Source: Pelobates cultripes (lineage: Eukaryota; Chordata; Amphibia; Anura; Pelobatidae). Taken from it: a stretch of 64,000 nt of DNA. Under the pieces are notes generated by a model. That model saw only the letters and a list, made by a program, of their open reading frames with translations. It was not told the DNA's origin and made no database searches. This document shows, in pieces, positions 21,916 to 33,181 of the stretch. Every line of letters begins with the position of its first letter. Within the stretch, counting starts at the first letter, position 1. The stretch lies in the NCBI GenBank assembly GCA_933207985.1, contig OW240913.1:267773848-267837847 (forward strand), read 5' to 3'. Position numbers and translations under genes: made by a program.

Positions 21916-22391
21916 CTCTACGTCATATGCTGTATATACATTCCACTCTGACCTTGATATATCTGCACGCTTGTAATCCTAAAAATAAACTACAAATCTA
22001 ACAATGCAATAAAATATTTTGTCCTCTGGTGCCTGGCAACTTTATTCTAAAAATAAGTTTACTCAATATGTCTATTAAAAAGATGGTTTAATATTCTTCC
22101 ATGTATTTTTGTATGTACATCTTTTTGCTTTAAGTAGGTTGACCATTAATTATATTATATTGTTGTAAGAAATAACTCTTTCACCCAGAAATGTCATTCT
22201 TAGTTTATAAATAAACCATTTACACTTATGCTGGAAAGCTATTTATATTGCTCTCCTCAGGGGGTATGGTGTTAGCTGATCATTAACCCTTTTTCAAGAC
22301 ACAAAATAGAAGAGTATTGGAAAAATATATCGCAGAGGAAATTAATACCAAGTGGAGTAGCTGGATGACTAATGCCAAGCCAACTGAGGGT

Positions 22392-22894
22392 TTAAAGGAC
22401 CACTCTAGGCACCCAGACCACTTCAGCTTAATGAAGTGGTCTGGGTGCCAGGTCCAGCTAGGGTTAACCCATTTTTTCATAAACATAGCAGTTTCAGAGA
22501 AACTGCTATGTTTATGAATGGGTTAAGCCTTCCCCTGTTTCCTCTAGTGGCTGTCTCATTGACAGCCGCTAGAGGCGCTTGCGTGCTTCTCACTGTGATT
22601 TTCACAGTGAGAGCACGCCAGCGTCCATAGGAAAGCATTATGAATGCTTTCCTATGTGACCGGCTGAATGCGCGCGCAGCTCTTGCCGCGCGTGCGCATT
22701 CAGCCGACGGGGAGGAGAAGAGGAGGATCGGAGGAGGAGAGCTCCCCGCCCAGCGCTGGAAAAAGGTAAGTTTTAACTCCCTTTCCCCCTTCCAGAGCCG
22801 GGCGGGAGGGGGACCCTGAGGGTGGGGGCACCCTCAGGCCACTGTAGTGCCAGGAAAACGAGAATGTTTTCCTGGCACTATAGTGGTCCTTTAA
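22392..22894. mobile_element. T2/Kolobok-like MITE copy B
   Basis: TTAA borders and the same AGGACCACTCTAGG... TAGTGGTCCT ends as copy A. It has both internal hairpins (22410-22450 and 22464-22525). A GC-rich centre contains GCGCGCAGCTCTTGCCGCGC. It is the fullest copy of this subfamily in the window. Confidence 0.88.
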
Positions 22895-23814
22895 GTAAAG
22901 AGAACCAAAAGCCTTTTCATTTATTGTTTGGTTTACGTGTAAAACATCAGCAACATGTCATGTTTGTTTTGCCTGTGAAAAAAATAATTAATTACTACGT
23001 GTGGCAAGTTTGATTGAAGAAGAGAATCCTCCCTTCCTTTCATTAAATGCTGATGGAATGGGGTGGAAGATGGATTCAAAGCCTATAAAGATGAAAGAAA
23101 TAGATTTTTTGGGGGTATTTTCCTCCCTTTGCCATAGTGTTTTACCCATAATCCTTAACTTGTTTCTTTTGCATACCAGGTATTTGTTACTATGATTCAT
23201 CCCCTGCTGGAAGCTTTGGTAAACTAGTATTTGTGCAGTGCAAACAATCCATATATTGTGTCCACCATCATTGCAATTACAAAGTTACCTGCGCTGGTGG
23301 TCATGTATGACACAGGAGTTAATGCATTCTCTCGTAGAAGAATGCCACCGGCACACTTTACTCACAATGTAAAGATGGTGATGATAAATTCTGGGGATTT
23401 GTATAGACTGTAGAGTAAAAGGTAAGGTAGGGTCAGCAGCACATATTTTAGCAACTTATAAATTATGTGACAGCTTAATCAATGGACATTTAGAATGTTC
23501 CCTGTTGACAAATAGTCATTTACAACTACAAAACCAGTAGGTCAGGTCAGTGAACTATGGCAACTCATTTGTTACTGGCTTAAGATATTTCTGAAAATAT
23601 TTTGTCTAAGTTTAGCTGGAATTACCAGCACTACCCAAGCTAAAGTTTCAGAGTCAATAGAAGCTTATTTAAAAAAATATGGTTATTCACTAAAGTGAGA
23701 CCTATTGGGAATTAAATATGAATGTTAAATTTAGGGCCAAAGGAGACAAACCGAAAGCACATCTGACAGAGATTTTTTGGCATTTTGGCCTTAAATTCTA
23801 AATTTACCGTATAT
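22895..23814. other. Intron without recognised feature
   Basis: Both strands were read; there is no supported frame, repeat boundary or RNA gene. Confidence 0.5.
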
Positions 23815-24169
23815 ACTCGAGTATAAGCCGACCCGAATATAAGCCGAGGCCCCTAATTTTACCACAAAAAACTGGGAAAACTTATTGACTCGAGTATAAG
23901 CCTAGGGTGGGAAATGCAGCAGCTACTGGTAAATTTCTAAATTAAATTAGATCCCAATAAAATTACATTAATTGAATATTTATTAACAGTGTGTGTATAG
24001 AATGAATGCAGAGTGTGTGTTTGTGTGTGTGTATATAATGAATGCAGAGTGTGTGTTTGTGTGTGTATATATAATGAATGCAGTGTGTGTGTGTGTGTGT
24101 GTATATAATGCAGTGTGTATATAATGCAGTGTGTGTAAACTGGATGAGGGGAGGGCATTTTTATTTTAA

Positions 24170-24645
24170 TTTTTTAATTTTATTATATTATTTTAATATT
24201 ATTATTATATTATATTATTATTATTTTAATATTATAATTATTTTAATAATATTATTATTATTTTAATATTTGCATTATTTTTTTTTTTAATGTTTTTTTG
24301 TCCCCCCTCCCTGCTTGTTGCCTGGTCAGGGAGGGGGGACAAAAAAACATTTTAAATAAAATAATGCAAATATTAAAATAATAATAATATAATAATAAAA
24401 TAATAGTAAAATAATAGAATATTAAAATAATAATATTATTGTATTATTATATTATTATTATTTTAATATTTGCATTATTTTTTTTTAAATGTTTTTTTGT
24501 CCCGCCTCCCTGGCCAGGCAACAAGCAGGGAGGGGGGACAAAAACCATTTTAAAAAAAATAATGCAAATATTAAAATAATAATAATATAATAATATTTTA
24601 ATAATATTATTTTATTATTATTAAAATAAAATAATATTAAATCCC
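24170..24645. repeat. Large AT-rich palindrome with GC-rich clasps
   Basis: GTCCCCCCTCCCTGCTTGTTG (24300-24320) and its inverted copy around 24500-24540 lie within TTTAATATTTGCATTATTTT-type AT runs. The whole stretch is a palindrome centred near 24420, and each clasp is itself flanked by local inverted repeats. Confidence 0.85.
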
Positions 24646-24682
24646 TGGTGGTCCAGTGGCATTGGCAGTTCAGTGCGGGGGG

Positions 24683-24881
24683 GGCTGACAGCGAGGTGTT
24701 ACTTACCTTCCTGCAGCTCCTGTCAGCTCCCTCCTCCTCCGTGCAGCTCCCCGGTCAGCTCTGTTCTGTTTACAGTGCAAGATTTACACTGGGAGCAGAA
24801 CAGAGCTGACCGGGGAGCTGCATGGAGGAGGAGGGAGCTGACAGGAGCTGCAGGAAGGTAAGTAACACCTCGCTGTCAGCC
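24683..24881. repeat. Inverted repeat with 86-base arms and one mismatch
   Basis: The arms 24683-24768 and 24796-24881 are complementary except at one position and are separated by 27 bases. The left arm begins GGCTGACAGCGAGGTGTTAC. The right arm contains GGAAGGTAAGTAAC, a splice-donor-like sequence. Confidence 0.92.
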
Positions 24882-25044
24882 CCCAACAGGACTGCTGGGC
24901 TTGTAATGAGCCCGGCGGTCCTGGTCTGTATTATGGTAATGCAAATTGCCATAATACAGACTGACTCGAGTATAAGCCGAGTTGGGGTTTTTCACCACAA
25001 AAAATGTGCCGAAAAACTCGGCTTATACTCGAGTTTATGCGGTA

Positions 25045-26824
25045 GTTTGATTCCCGCCAAGTTTTTAGGGTTTGAATAACCCTCACAGTTTTATAATCTT
25101 CACACATCATGGATTGGAAAACATTGTCCTGATTTTGAGAGGCTGCCCAAGACTATGACGTGTCCATAAGAAATTGAGAAAATGTCACTTTAAATTTAAA
25201 AAAATTAAAAGAATAGTAGGTTTAAATTTAAAATTGCTCGGTTTTCCTATAAACACCATGTAGCAAGAAAAGGCACTTTGTAGAAAAAAACATGTTTGCT
25301 TTCTTTATGTTGATCATTTTAAACAGATCAAGGTGACTGATTTTATACTTGCTTTGCTCAGTATATTCATTTTCCTCCACCTGAGGGGACAGGAAAGGAA
25401 CCGTCATCAGGATTGCATCATTATCACCTGCACGGAAGGATGTGAAGGGGTCCCTCTTTCCCAAGCTTCCTGCAGAATTTCATTCCTGGCTTTTAAATTA
25501 ATTTGATATTGACTTGGTGTTTGTCTGAATTTATGAAGATTCTAGCTCATTATTCCAACTCATTGTACTTGAGTTCAGTGAATGTTAAACCATAATAGCA
25601 TATGAGTGGAAGAGGCAGTTACTGGATACAGAAAGCTATATGTATTGTATTATTGTGTACATATCATTTGCAAATCTATATAATGACAACAGGAAATGTC
25701 CTTTCCTTTACATAATCATAAATTATACTTAAAATCATATGCCTGGCTTGCTGCTCGAACCATTAAGCCAATCCAAACAACTAACATTTTATTCGTATTC
25801 CAGGTTACAAAAAAACATGGTAAAAAAAAAAAATGCTAAAAAATTGCAAAGCCAAGTTCTCCTTCAGCCTGATCTCCCTCTGCTGACGTCACTCCCCTTT
25901 GCAAAGTCCCCCTTTTCCCTTTCTGCCACATGAACTCTTGTGGCAGGCTGGTAAATGATGCCCCAATGACGCAGCTGAATGTGAAGTTACACCTCTGGCA
26001 GCAGAGGGGTTAATCTGAGTGTGTAGCATTTCATAACGAAACACTGCACATCCAGACTCCAGGCATTGTGCACCATGACCACTTCAAATCAATGGTGTGG
26101 TCATAGTGCTTGGAGTAACCATTTACTGTCTCAAATTCATATATTCATGTTGCATTTGTGCATCTATCAATGTGGGACATTACAATATGGAAACTTTACA
26201 ATATTCCCAGCACATAAATAGCAAGCTACTAAATACAAAAAAAGGTTTTCAAATTCAAAATTAACAATCACAATTAAACACCTTCAAGAGATATTTATAC
26301 AGCAAGTCCATACTCATCCAGTAAGACTATGTTGTTACCCGTAAAATATCTTTTCACCATGAAACATTTATTTTGTTGTAGTCAATCACTAAACAGCAAA
26401 AACAAATCAACAAAAAAGGCAATATGTATGTTTGAAATAAAGAGTGTGATTGGATTTTAAGGCCACGTTACATATTTAGAAAGGACTTTTGCATTTTAAA
26501 CTAAACATAAGAATGAATACCTTGTTACAACATTAAGACATTTTAAAATGGGTTAATTCAATATCATTTCTAAAGGTCTTTCATGTGAAAGAAAAGGGGA
26601 AAAAAGTTTATATAGTCCAAATTTTTATAGGAAACCATCACTTCTTTGGAAGTTAACACCTTAAGGACTGAAATAATTGTAAGTTCTAACAAAAACAAAA
26701 CCTAGAATTTGAGCTATATGTCTATTCAATCAAAATTGAACTCTTTCATATTAAAGCACCCACACATATAATATATAATTTTGTTCAGCAAAATAGGGCT
26801 TTCATTTCACATCAAATATGTATA
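25045..26824. other. Intron with old repeat relics
   Basis: The region at 25975-26122 is a relic of the family at 16061-16193. From about 26653, TTAACACCTTAAGGACTG begins what looks like an older repeat into which the Tc1 element at 26827 inserted; its other side continues after 29606. No coding sequence is supported. Confidence 0.5.
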
Positions 26825-27026
26825 TACACCCTGTTCCAAATTATTATGCAAATTCTATTTAAGTGTCACAAAGGTTAAATATTTTGTTTTTCAGTTTCAC
26901 TCATGGATGGCATTGTGTCTCAGGGCTCTTTTGATCACTGTAAACAATCTCGGACACCTGTGATAATTAGATTGCCAGATGAGCCCAATTTAAGGAAAAA
27001 TTACTAAAGAAGGGTGTTCCACAATA

Positions 27027-27457
27027 TTAAAGGACCACTCTAGGCACCCAGACCACTTCAGCTTAATGAAGTGGTCTGGGTGCCAGGTCCAGCTAGGATT
27101 AACACTTTTTTTAATAAACATAGCAGTTTCAGAGAAACTGCTATGTTTATGTTAGGGTTAATCCAGCCTCCAAATCCTCTAGTGGCTGTACAGTGAGAAC
27201 ACGCAAGCGTCCATACGAAAGCATTATGAATGCTTTCCTATGAGACCGGCTGAATGCGCGCGCAGCTCTTGCCGCGCGTGTGCATTCAGCCGAAAGGGAG
27301 GAGAGCTCCCCACCCGGCGCTGGAAAAAAGATAAGTTTTAACCCCTTCCTCTCCCCAGAGCCGGGCGGGAGGGGGACCCTGAGGGTGGGGGCACCCTCAG
27401 GGCACTATAATGCCAGGAAAACGAGTATGTTTTCCTGGCACTATAGTGGTCCTTTAA
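27027..27457. mobile_element. T2/Kolobok-like MITE copy C, inside the Tc1 element
   Basis: TTAA at both sides, with AGGACCACTCTAGGCACCC and TAGTGGTCCT ends. The host Tc1 sequence reads across it (GTTCCACAATATTAA then GCAGAGCACC). Both internal hairpins are present, the second at 27114-27150. Confidence 0.9.
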
Positions 27458-27479
27458 GCAGAGCACCATTTTCATGCAA

Positions 27480-28100
27480 TATGGGGAAGAAAAAGGATCT
27501 CTCTGCTGCCGAAAAGAGTGAAATAGTTCAATGCCTTGGACGAGGTATGAAAACATTAGATATTTCATGAAAACTTAAGCGTGATCATCGCATTATTAAG
27601 AGATTTGTGCTGATTCAGAGCACAGGCGGGTTTGTGCAGATAAAGGCACATTGAGGAAGATTTCTGCCAGATCCATGCATCGGATCAAGAGAGCAGCTGC
27701 TAAAATACCATTACATAGCAGCAAACAGATATTTGAAGCTGCTGGTGCCTCTGGAGTCCCACGGACATCAAGGTGTAGAGTCCTCCAGAGTCTTACAACT
27801 GTGCATAAACCTTCTATTCAGCCACCACTAACCAATGACCACAAGCAGAAATGGCTGCATTGGGCAGAAAAATACATGAAGACTAATTTTTAAACAGTCC
27901 TGTTCACTGATGAGTGCTGTGCAACCCTGGATGGTCCAGATGGATGGATTAGTGGATGGTTGGTGGACGGACACCCTGTTCCAACAAGGCTGCGACGTCA
28001 GCAAGGCGGTGTTGGAGTCATGTTTTGGGCCGGAATCATGGAAAGAGAGAGGGGGTCGGCCCCTTTAGGGTAACCGAAGGTGTAAAGATGACCTCTGGAA
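27480..28100 (+). pseudogene. Tc1/mariner transposase relic
   Basis: The start MGKKKDLSAAEKSEIVQCLG is a helix-turn-helix DNA-binding N-terminus of a Tc1-type transposase. The frame stops after LDIS, and a second frame carries ISARSMHRIKRAAAKI and LTNDHKQKWLHWAEKY. A further piece has FTDECCATLDGPDGW, the first/second acidic region, and VMFWAGI. Several stops and shifts, plus loss of the region after 28090, make it non-functional. The protein would have cut and pasted the element at TA. Confidence 0.85.
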
Positions 28101-28514
28101 AGTATGTGGAGTTCAATGGATGCAAGACTTGTTAAGCTGCTATCAAATAAGGGGTCCTATGTTAAAATGTAACGTGACCTGTTAAAATGTTTAAAAAGTT
28201 AAAATGTTGTTATAAGTTTGATTGAAATAGGTTTTGATTTCAGTAAATATGCTGCAAACACAACAAATGACAATTTTCAGTTCTTTACAACCTATAAAGT
28301 GTTTTGAAACTTACTGTGCGTAATAATTTGGAACAGTGCATTGTAAGTTTTTTATGTTTAAAAAAAATACTGTTATCATTAGAGGTTTGTTCAATAAAAT
28401 TTGAATTGTACTCTTAATAGTTGATAACATGAGAATTATGCTGACTCACAAGCGTCGCAGCACCTATTTGCATTAGGGTGTGCACACTAAAAGCACAAAC
28501 ACTGCGCCCAGCGT

Positions 28515-28541
28515 GTGTGTGTGTGTGTGTGTGATATTGTA

Positions 28542-28595
<54 letters not shown>

Positions 28596-29135
28596 CTCAC
28601 AACACACTCACACACTCTGTTCTACACTCACAGACACACACACACACTCACAGACACACACACACACACACACAGACACACACACACACACTCACAGATA
28701 CATACTCACACACTCACAGACACACATACTCACACACTCACAGATGCACATACTCACACACTCACAGACACACATACTCACACACTCACAGACACATACT
28801 CACACACTCACAGACACATACTCACACACTCACAGACACATACTCACACACACACTCACACTGATACATACTCACAGACACACACTCACTCACACACACT
28901 CACAGACACACACACACTCACACTGACACATACTCACAGACACACACACTCACACTGACACATACTCACACACTCACAGACACACACACACACTCACAGA
29001 CACACACACTCACATTGACACATACTCACACACTCACAGACACACACACACACAGACACACACACTCACACTGACACATACTCACACACTCACAGACACA
29101 CACACACTCACACAGACACACACACACTCACACTA
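28515..29135. repeat. TG, TA and CACAGACACA microsatellite arrays
   Basis: (TG)n at 28515-28551, (TA)n to 28588, then ACACTCACAGACACATACTC-type units. Overlapping frames rich in His-Thr in all phases are artefacts of the repeat. Confidence 0.95.
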
Positions 29136-29238
29136 ATTATGATATTTTAATTTAAAAAAAAAAAAATGTCCACCCAGCCTCCTACCTGGAGTGCTGGTGG
29201 ACTTTTCCCTGGGGTCCAGTGGGGGCGGGCGCCTCTCT

Positions 29239-29405
29239 GCAGTTCAGCCGCGGCGAGGGAGCTGTGTGCTGTCTGCTCCCTCTCGCCGCGCGGGCTGTCT
29301 GCTCGAGCTGGGAGCCGGAATATGACGTCATATTCCGGCTCCCGGCATCAGCGCGCGGCGAGAGGGAACAGACAGCACACAGCTCCCTCGCCGCGGCTGA
29401 ACTGC
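29239..29405. repeat. GC-rich hairpin centred on a CRE-like palindrome
   Basis: GCAGTTCAGCCGCGGCGAGG at the left is complementary to the right end at 29405. The centre, 29310-29343, is a perfect 34-base palindrome containing TGACGTCA, the consensus CREB/ATF site. Nearly the whole 167 bases can fold on itself with small loops. Confidence 0.88.
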
Positions 29406-29606
29406 GGGGGGGGGGGGACGGGGGGTAATCCATCACCTCTTGCCCTCCCATGACAGACCATACCATAGGCGCGCACGGGGATTAGGGTGTGCCCAGGCAC
29501 ACCCGGCACACCCCGTGCGCACGCCTATGTGCTGACTGTTATTTACATCAATTATTTAGGTAAATGAGAAAAATATAATTTGCATAATAATTTGGAACAG
29601 GGTGTA

Positions 29607-30141
29607 TGATCACAATTTAATATAAATAAAATAGAGGAAAAAAAAAGAAATTTTACTTTCCAACTTTGGCATGGTATTTTAACTGTGAATAAATAGCTTT
29701 TACTGCAATAAAATACACATATTTGTATGCTGTTATGTCCCATGGGTACAATGCCCATCCACCATCTACAAGTTTTATGGTGTTTTGGAAAGTTACAGGG
29801 TCAAATAAAGAACTTTTCAGTTTTTACTCATAGAATTTTGATAGATTGGTTTGCTGGGCCTATGAGACCTGTGGCAGCACAGGAATGCAAAATACCCCCA
29901 CCATGGAATACCTTTTGCAGAAGTAGGCAACCCAGTATATTCAAAATGGAGTATGTTGAATATTTTTTGTATTCACTTAGTCAAAAACCCTGGCCAAGTT
30001 AGGGTTCATATTTGTTTCAAGTTTTTTTCACAAAAACAAAACAAAACTGCCCTATTATAACATTTCATATTATCCCCTTTTCACCACACCTACATCTTTC
30101 CCTTTCTTACCATGCTATCCTTACTTTCCCATTTTAACCCC
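29607..30141. other. Probable continuation of the old repeat around the Tc1 element
   Basis: The sequence is AT-rich with CAGGAATGCAAAATACCCCC and ends TTTTAACCCCTTAAAGGACC, where a MITE has inserted. No coding content is supported. Confidence 0.35.
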
Positions 30142-30325
30142 TTAAAGGACCACTATAGTGCCAGGAAAACATACTCGTTTTCCTGGCACTATAGTGCCCT
30201 ACTTTTCATGGAGACAGCCACTAGAAGCTGGATTAACCCTGCAGTGTAGGATTTCAGCTGCAGGGTTAAAACTAGGGGTACCTCATTGAGCTGAAGTGGT
30301 CTGGGTGCCTATAGTGGTCCTTTAA
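30142..30325. mobile_element. Short T2/Kolobok-like MITE copy D
   Basis: TTAA borders, with AGGACCACTATAGTGCCAGG at the left and CTATAGTGGTCCT at the right. At 184 bases it is an internally deleted relative of copies A-C, lacking the GC-rich part but keeping GACAGCCACTAGAAGC and GCTGAAGTGGTCTGGGTGCC. Confidence 0.9.
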
Positions 30326-32359
30326 TGTCTCGTCATTTCTCTACAATGACTGTCAGAGCGTATAACAACTACAGACAATGAGCTATGTTATGATAGAGGC
30401 ACTCAGATCTAGGGTATATATGTTTCTACATTTCATTTTAATTTTTAAAACCTAAAAATAAAAATCACATTTATTTAAATATACGATTAATAAACATAAT
30501 ATCAAAAATCCAGGGATATTACAGTGTCCCATTAATACTTTTAATACTGATGTGCACTTTTTGGGCATCTTATTCTTTAATGAGGTTCATATTATTGGAA
30601 ACAAAATGCAATTTTGTAAGAATGTGCAGTGTAAAATACAACAGTTGATCTATCACTCACATGGCCCAGAGCCATCCCAGGCTCTGTATTTTAGGCTCAG
30701 GGGTGCCATTATTGGCTATGAAATCCTTGTTGTCTAAACAGGAAATTGGACATCAGATGCTTAGGCAGCATGAAAATTTTATTCCAGAATACATAAATAA
30801 AAGCATATAAGGTGCTTAAATTTAAGTGGGTGTGAAGCCAAATGGTAAAAAACACACTGACCACCAAAATAGGTAATACACCAAATGCAAAATATAAAAT
30901 AATTTATTTTGGTGTATTACCTATTTCGGTGGTCAGAGTGTTTTTTAACAAACCAGGCAGGGGAGAGGTATGGATGTATTTTTTTTTTTTTTAAATACTT
31001 CTGCCAGTTGCTCCAATGAATATCCTGAGAGTCACTGTTTCTGCGTGATACAGTTGTAAGAGCTGTTTAAGTTGTAGGCAGTGGCAATACATACCCTTAG
31101 AGATCGCTATCAATATTCCCCATTACACCGCACCCGGGAGGAGCAGTGACAGCCCCATGCTCTGTTGCTGCTATACACATTTATCCCAGTGCACTTTACC
31201 CTCAAACCAGGTAAACAACATAACCTGCAAATGGAGGTAGGAGTGGACTAAAGGCTGTAGGAGATACGCTTTGGAGAGACACATGCTAGAATGGAAAATG
31301 CATTGTGAAGCATAAGGAACAGCAGTATGAAGAGATGCTATAAAGGTTGATGGCATGGAAATGCTATTAAATACCTGCATGTGGGAGATTACTTTAAGTA
31401 ACAGGTTCAGGGTATGGTGATAAATAGCACAGTGTGAGATTTGGCATGAAAGAACATGGTGTGTGAGTTAGCAAAAAATAGTAGGTGTGGAATTTTGAAT
31501 GCAATATAAAGATATGAGACTTTGACACGCAATAACAAAGTTTGGCATAAAAGACTTGCAGTTTCTTCTGTCTACTAATGCAACTAGTGTGGATTGCTAC
31601 AAACTTTCTTAATATCGTCACAAAATACATACGACTATCTGCATTTGCCATACATTTATTTATACTATACATAGTACAGTTTATACTTACATTTACACAT
31701 TATTTTGGTATATTCACACACCTCGTTAATTCGTTAACATAACCTCATACATGTACTCACACATGTCATTCAGTAACAACCCATGGATGTTGGGCTAAGG
31801 TAACATCCCCAAGGATGTACTTGAAAACCAGAGTAATCTGAATGTACCTTTCCTGGTAAAATCCTTGGTTGTTATTAATATTATTATTTGCACTACGTAC
31901 ATGCATTCACACACTACATGCATGTGTGTTTGCATCTATATTTAATAGAGAAGTGACAGTTTCCCTTTACACACACACATATGTTGCATCTGTTTTTACT
32001 ATCCACAAGCTGCAAATAAAAATACACACATGCATCAGTTTATCAATCTGTCAAATTACACACAGAAATGTACATATGCATTCTCACACATGCACCACAT
32101 TACATTGAGAAATACACTCATGTATTCACTCAACATGCTCACAGGTATTTTCACACACAGGGTTGTTTACGAAAGTCCATATTTGGTGTGGATGGACAAC
32201 ATTTGATTTCGGTAATTACATTTCAAATGGATTGTCATTTCTCATATTTATTAAAGGCAATTCGGTTTATAATCCAGTTCAACTGAATAAATACATCTCA
32301 TTCGCTATCATATGGTTTCTGCTTGAAAACCTCTTGTTCTCATGTACAAACCAAATTTC
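30326..32359. other. Intron; a 98-base hairpin and a possible LINE tail
   Basis: Arms of 36 bases at 30848-30883 and 30910-30945 pair with one or two mismatches (ACCACCAAAATAGGTAATAC at the left). TTTCCTGGTAAAATCCTTGG at about 31850 followed by TTATTAATATTATTATT may be a CR1/L2-type 3' tail. Nothing else is recognised. Confidence 0.5.
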
Positions 32360-32558
32360 AATTTTATTAAGACACGGAGGCTCCTATTATGCTGCACTCT
32401 TTCTTTATTTACCTCAGCAGCAAAGAAAAATAACATTAAATCAGTATAAAAGAAACCAGTAAATAACATGAGGTATATCTTCCTAGCAACAGAACAGCCA
32501 ATCAGCATCCTCTTTATAGCATAATAGGCAGTGTCCAGTATACTACTTCCTCTTTCTT
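32360..32558 (+). repeat. DIRS left inverted terminal repeat
   Basis: It starts AATTTTATTAAGACACGGAG and is complementary, with small differences, to the right repeat. Shared blocks include CAGCCAATCAGCATCCTCTT and GGCAGTGT..AGTATACTACTT. Confidence 0.9.
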
Positions 32559-33181
32559 TGCTGCTCCCTCAGTTAAGTGACACTGGGTCCCATGGTTCTT
32601 AACTGTGGGATCTTTTACTTTACTTTATTCATATCATTACTGTGCTTAATATAGTTATTATAGTTATTACATTTTAATTATAATATTTTCATGTTTATAA
32701 ATATATTTACTTACTTCATTTTAACGTAATTTGATTTATTTATTTCATTTGCTTCAGTTATATGCTTTATTGTATATCCTTTGATAATGTATTTCCCCTC
32801 TGACCTCCCTGGCCCCAAGAATACCATCAATTGGGGCTCAGGGACGTCTTTGAGGATCTTTATCCCCTGAATATTGTGCTGTTTTTTCCCTTCATTTATC
32901 TGTCTGGCTGCTGCTCTGCCACCAACTGCCAGAAATCCAAGTTGGGGTTTAGTTGTAGTGGCAGCCGGGCAGCTCCTTTGTCTTTATATTACAATTGCTA
33001 ATTTTTTTTTCACTATTGTGAGTACTTTCATTTCTTTATCCTGTTTAGTTAGTTATTTATTTATTTTTACTTAAGGGTTACTCAACCCTTTACTTTTGGT
33101 ATTATTTTGCTTTATTCATCCCCTTAGGTTTGTTTGTATATTTATGATGCAGTCTGGCAGGATCTTTCTGTGCCTTCTGGG

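Larger units (their letters stand above)
23817..25042. mobile_element. Foldback element with CCGTATATACTCGAG ends
   Basis: The left end CCGTATATACTCGAGTATAA and the inverted right end CCGCATAAACTCGAGTATAA form TIRs over 20 bases long, flanked by TA on both sides. The CTCGAGTATAAGCC motif also recurs internally near 23888 and 24963. The interior is non-coding: a GT microsatellite, a large AT-rich palindrome and an 86-base-arm inverted repeat. The motif is widespread in vertebrate genomes, but I cannot assign the superfamily with certainty. Confidence 0.72.
28447..29529. mobile_element. hAT-like CA-array element with perfect 8-base duplication
   Basis: The ends are CACAAGCGT and, inverted, CATAGGCGT. 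TGCTGACT flanks it exactly on both sides (28439-28446, 29530-29537). Inside are a TG and TA tract, a 500-base CACACA/CACAGACA array (28600-29135) and a GC-rich hairpin (29239-29405). Eight-base duplications point to hAT. It is non-coding. Confidence 0.82.
26827..29604 (+). mobile_element. Tc1/mariner element with two nested insertions
   Basis: The outer ends CACCCTGTTCCAAATTATTA and its inverted copy (29581-29604) are flanked by TA on both sides. An internal copy of the same motif lies at about 28318-28342. Removing the MITE (27031-27457) and the CA-array element with one copy of its duplication (28447-29537) leaves about 1,260 bases, a normal size for a Tc1/mariner element. The transposase relic is inside, on the + strand. 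Confidence 0.85.

Noticed and set aside
28480..28958. Three overlapping long frames rich in His, Thr and Ser
   Set aside because: They are translations of CACA/CAGACA microsatellite in all three phases and carry no other content.
29166..29466. Mirror-image ORFs on both strands, rich in Ala, Arg and Ser
   Set aside because: They arise from a GC-rich palindrome; the two strands encode nearly the same peptide because the DNA is self-complementary.
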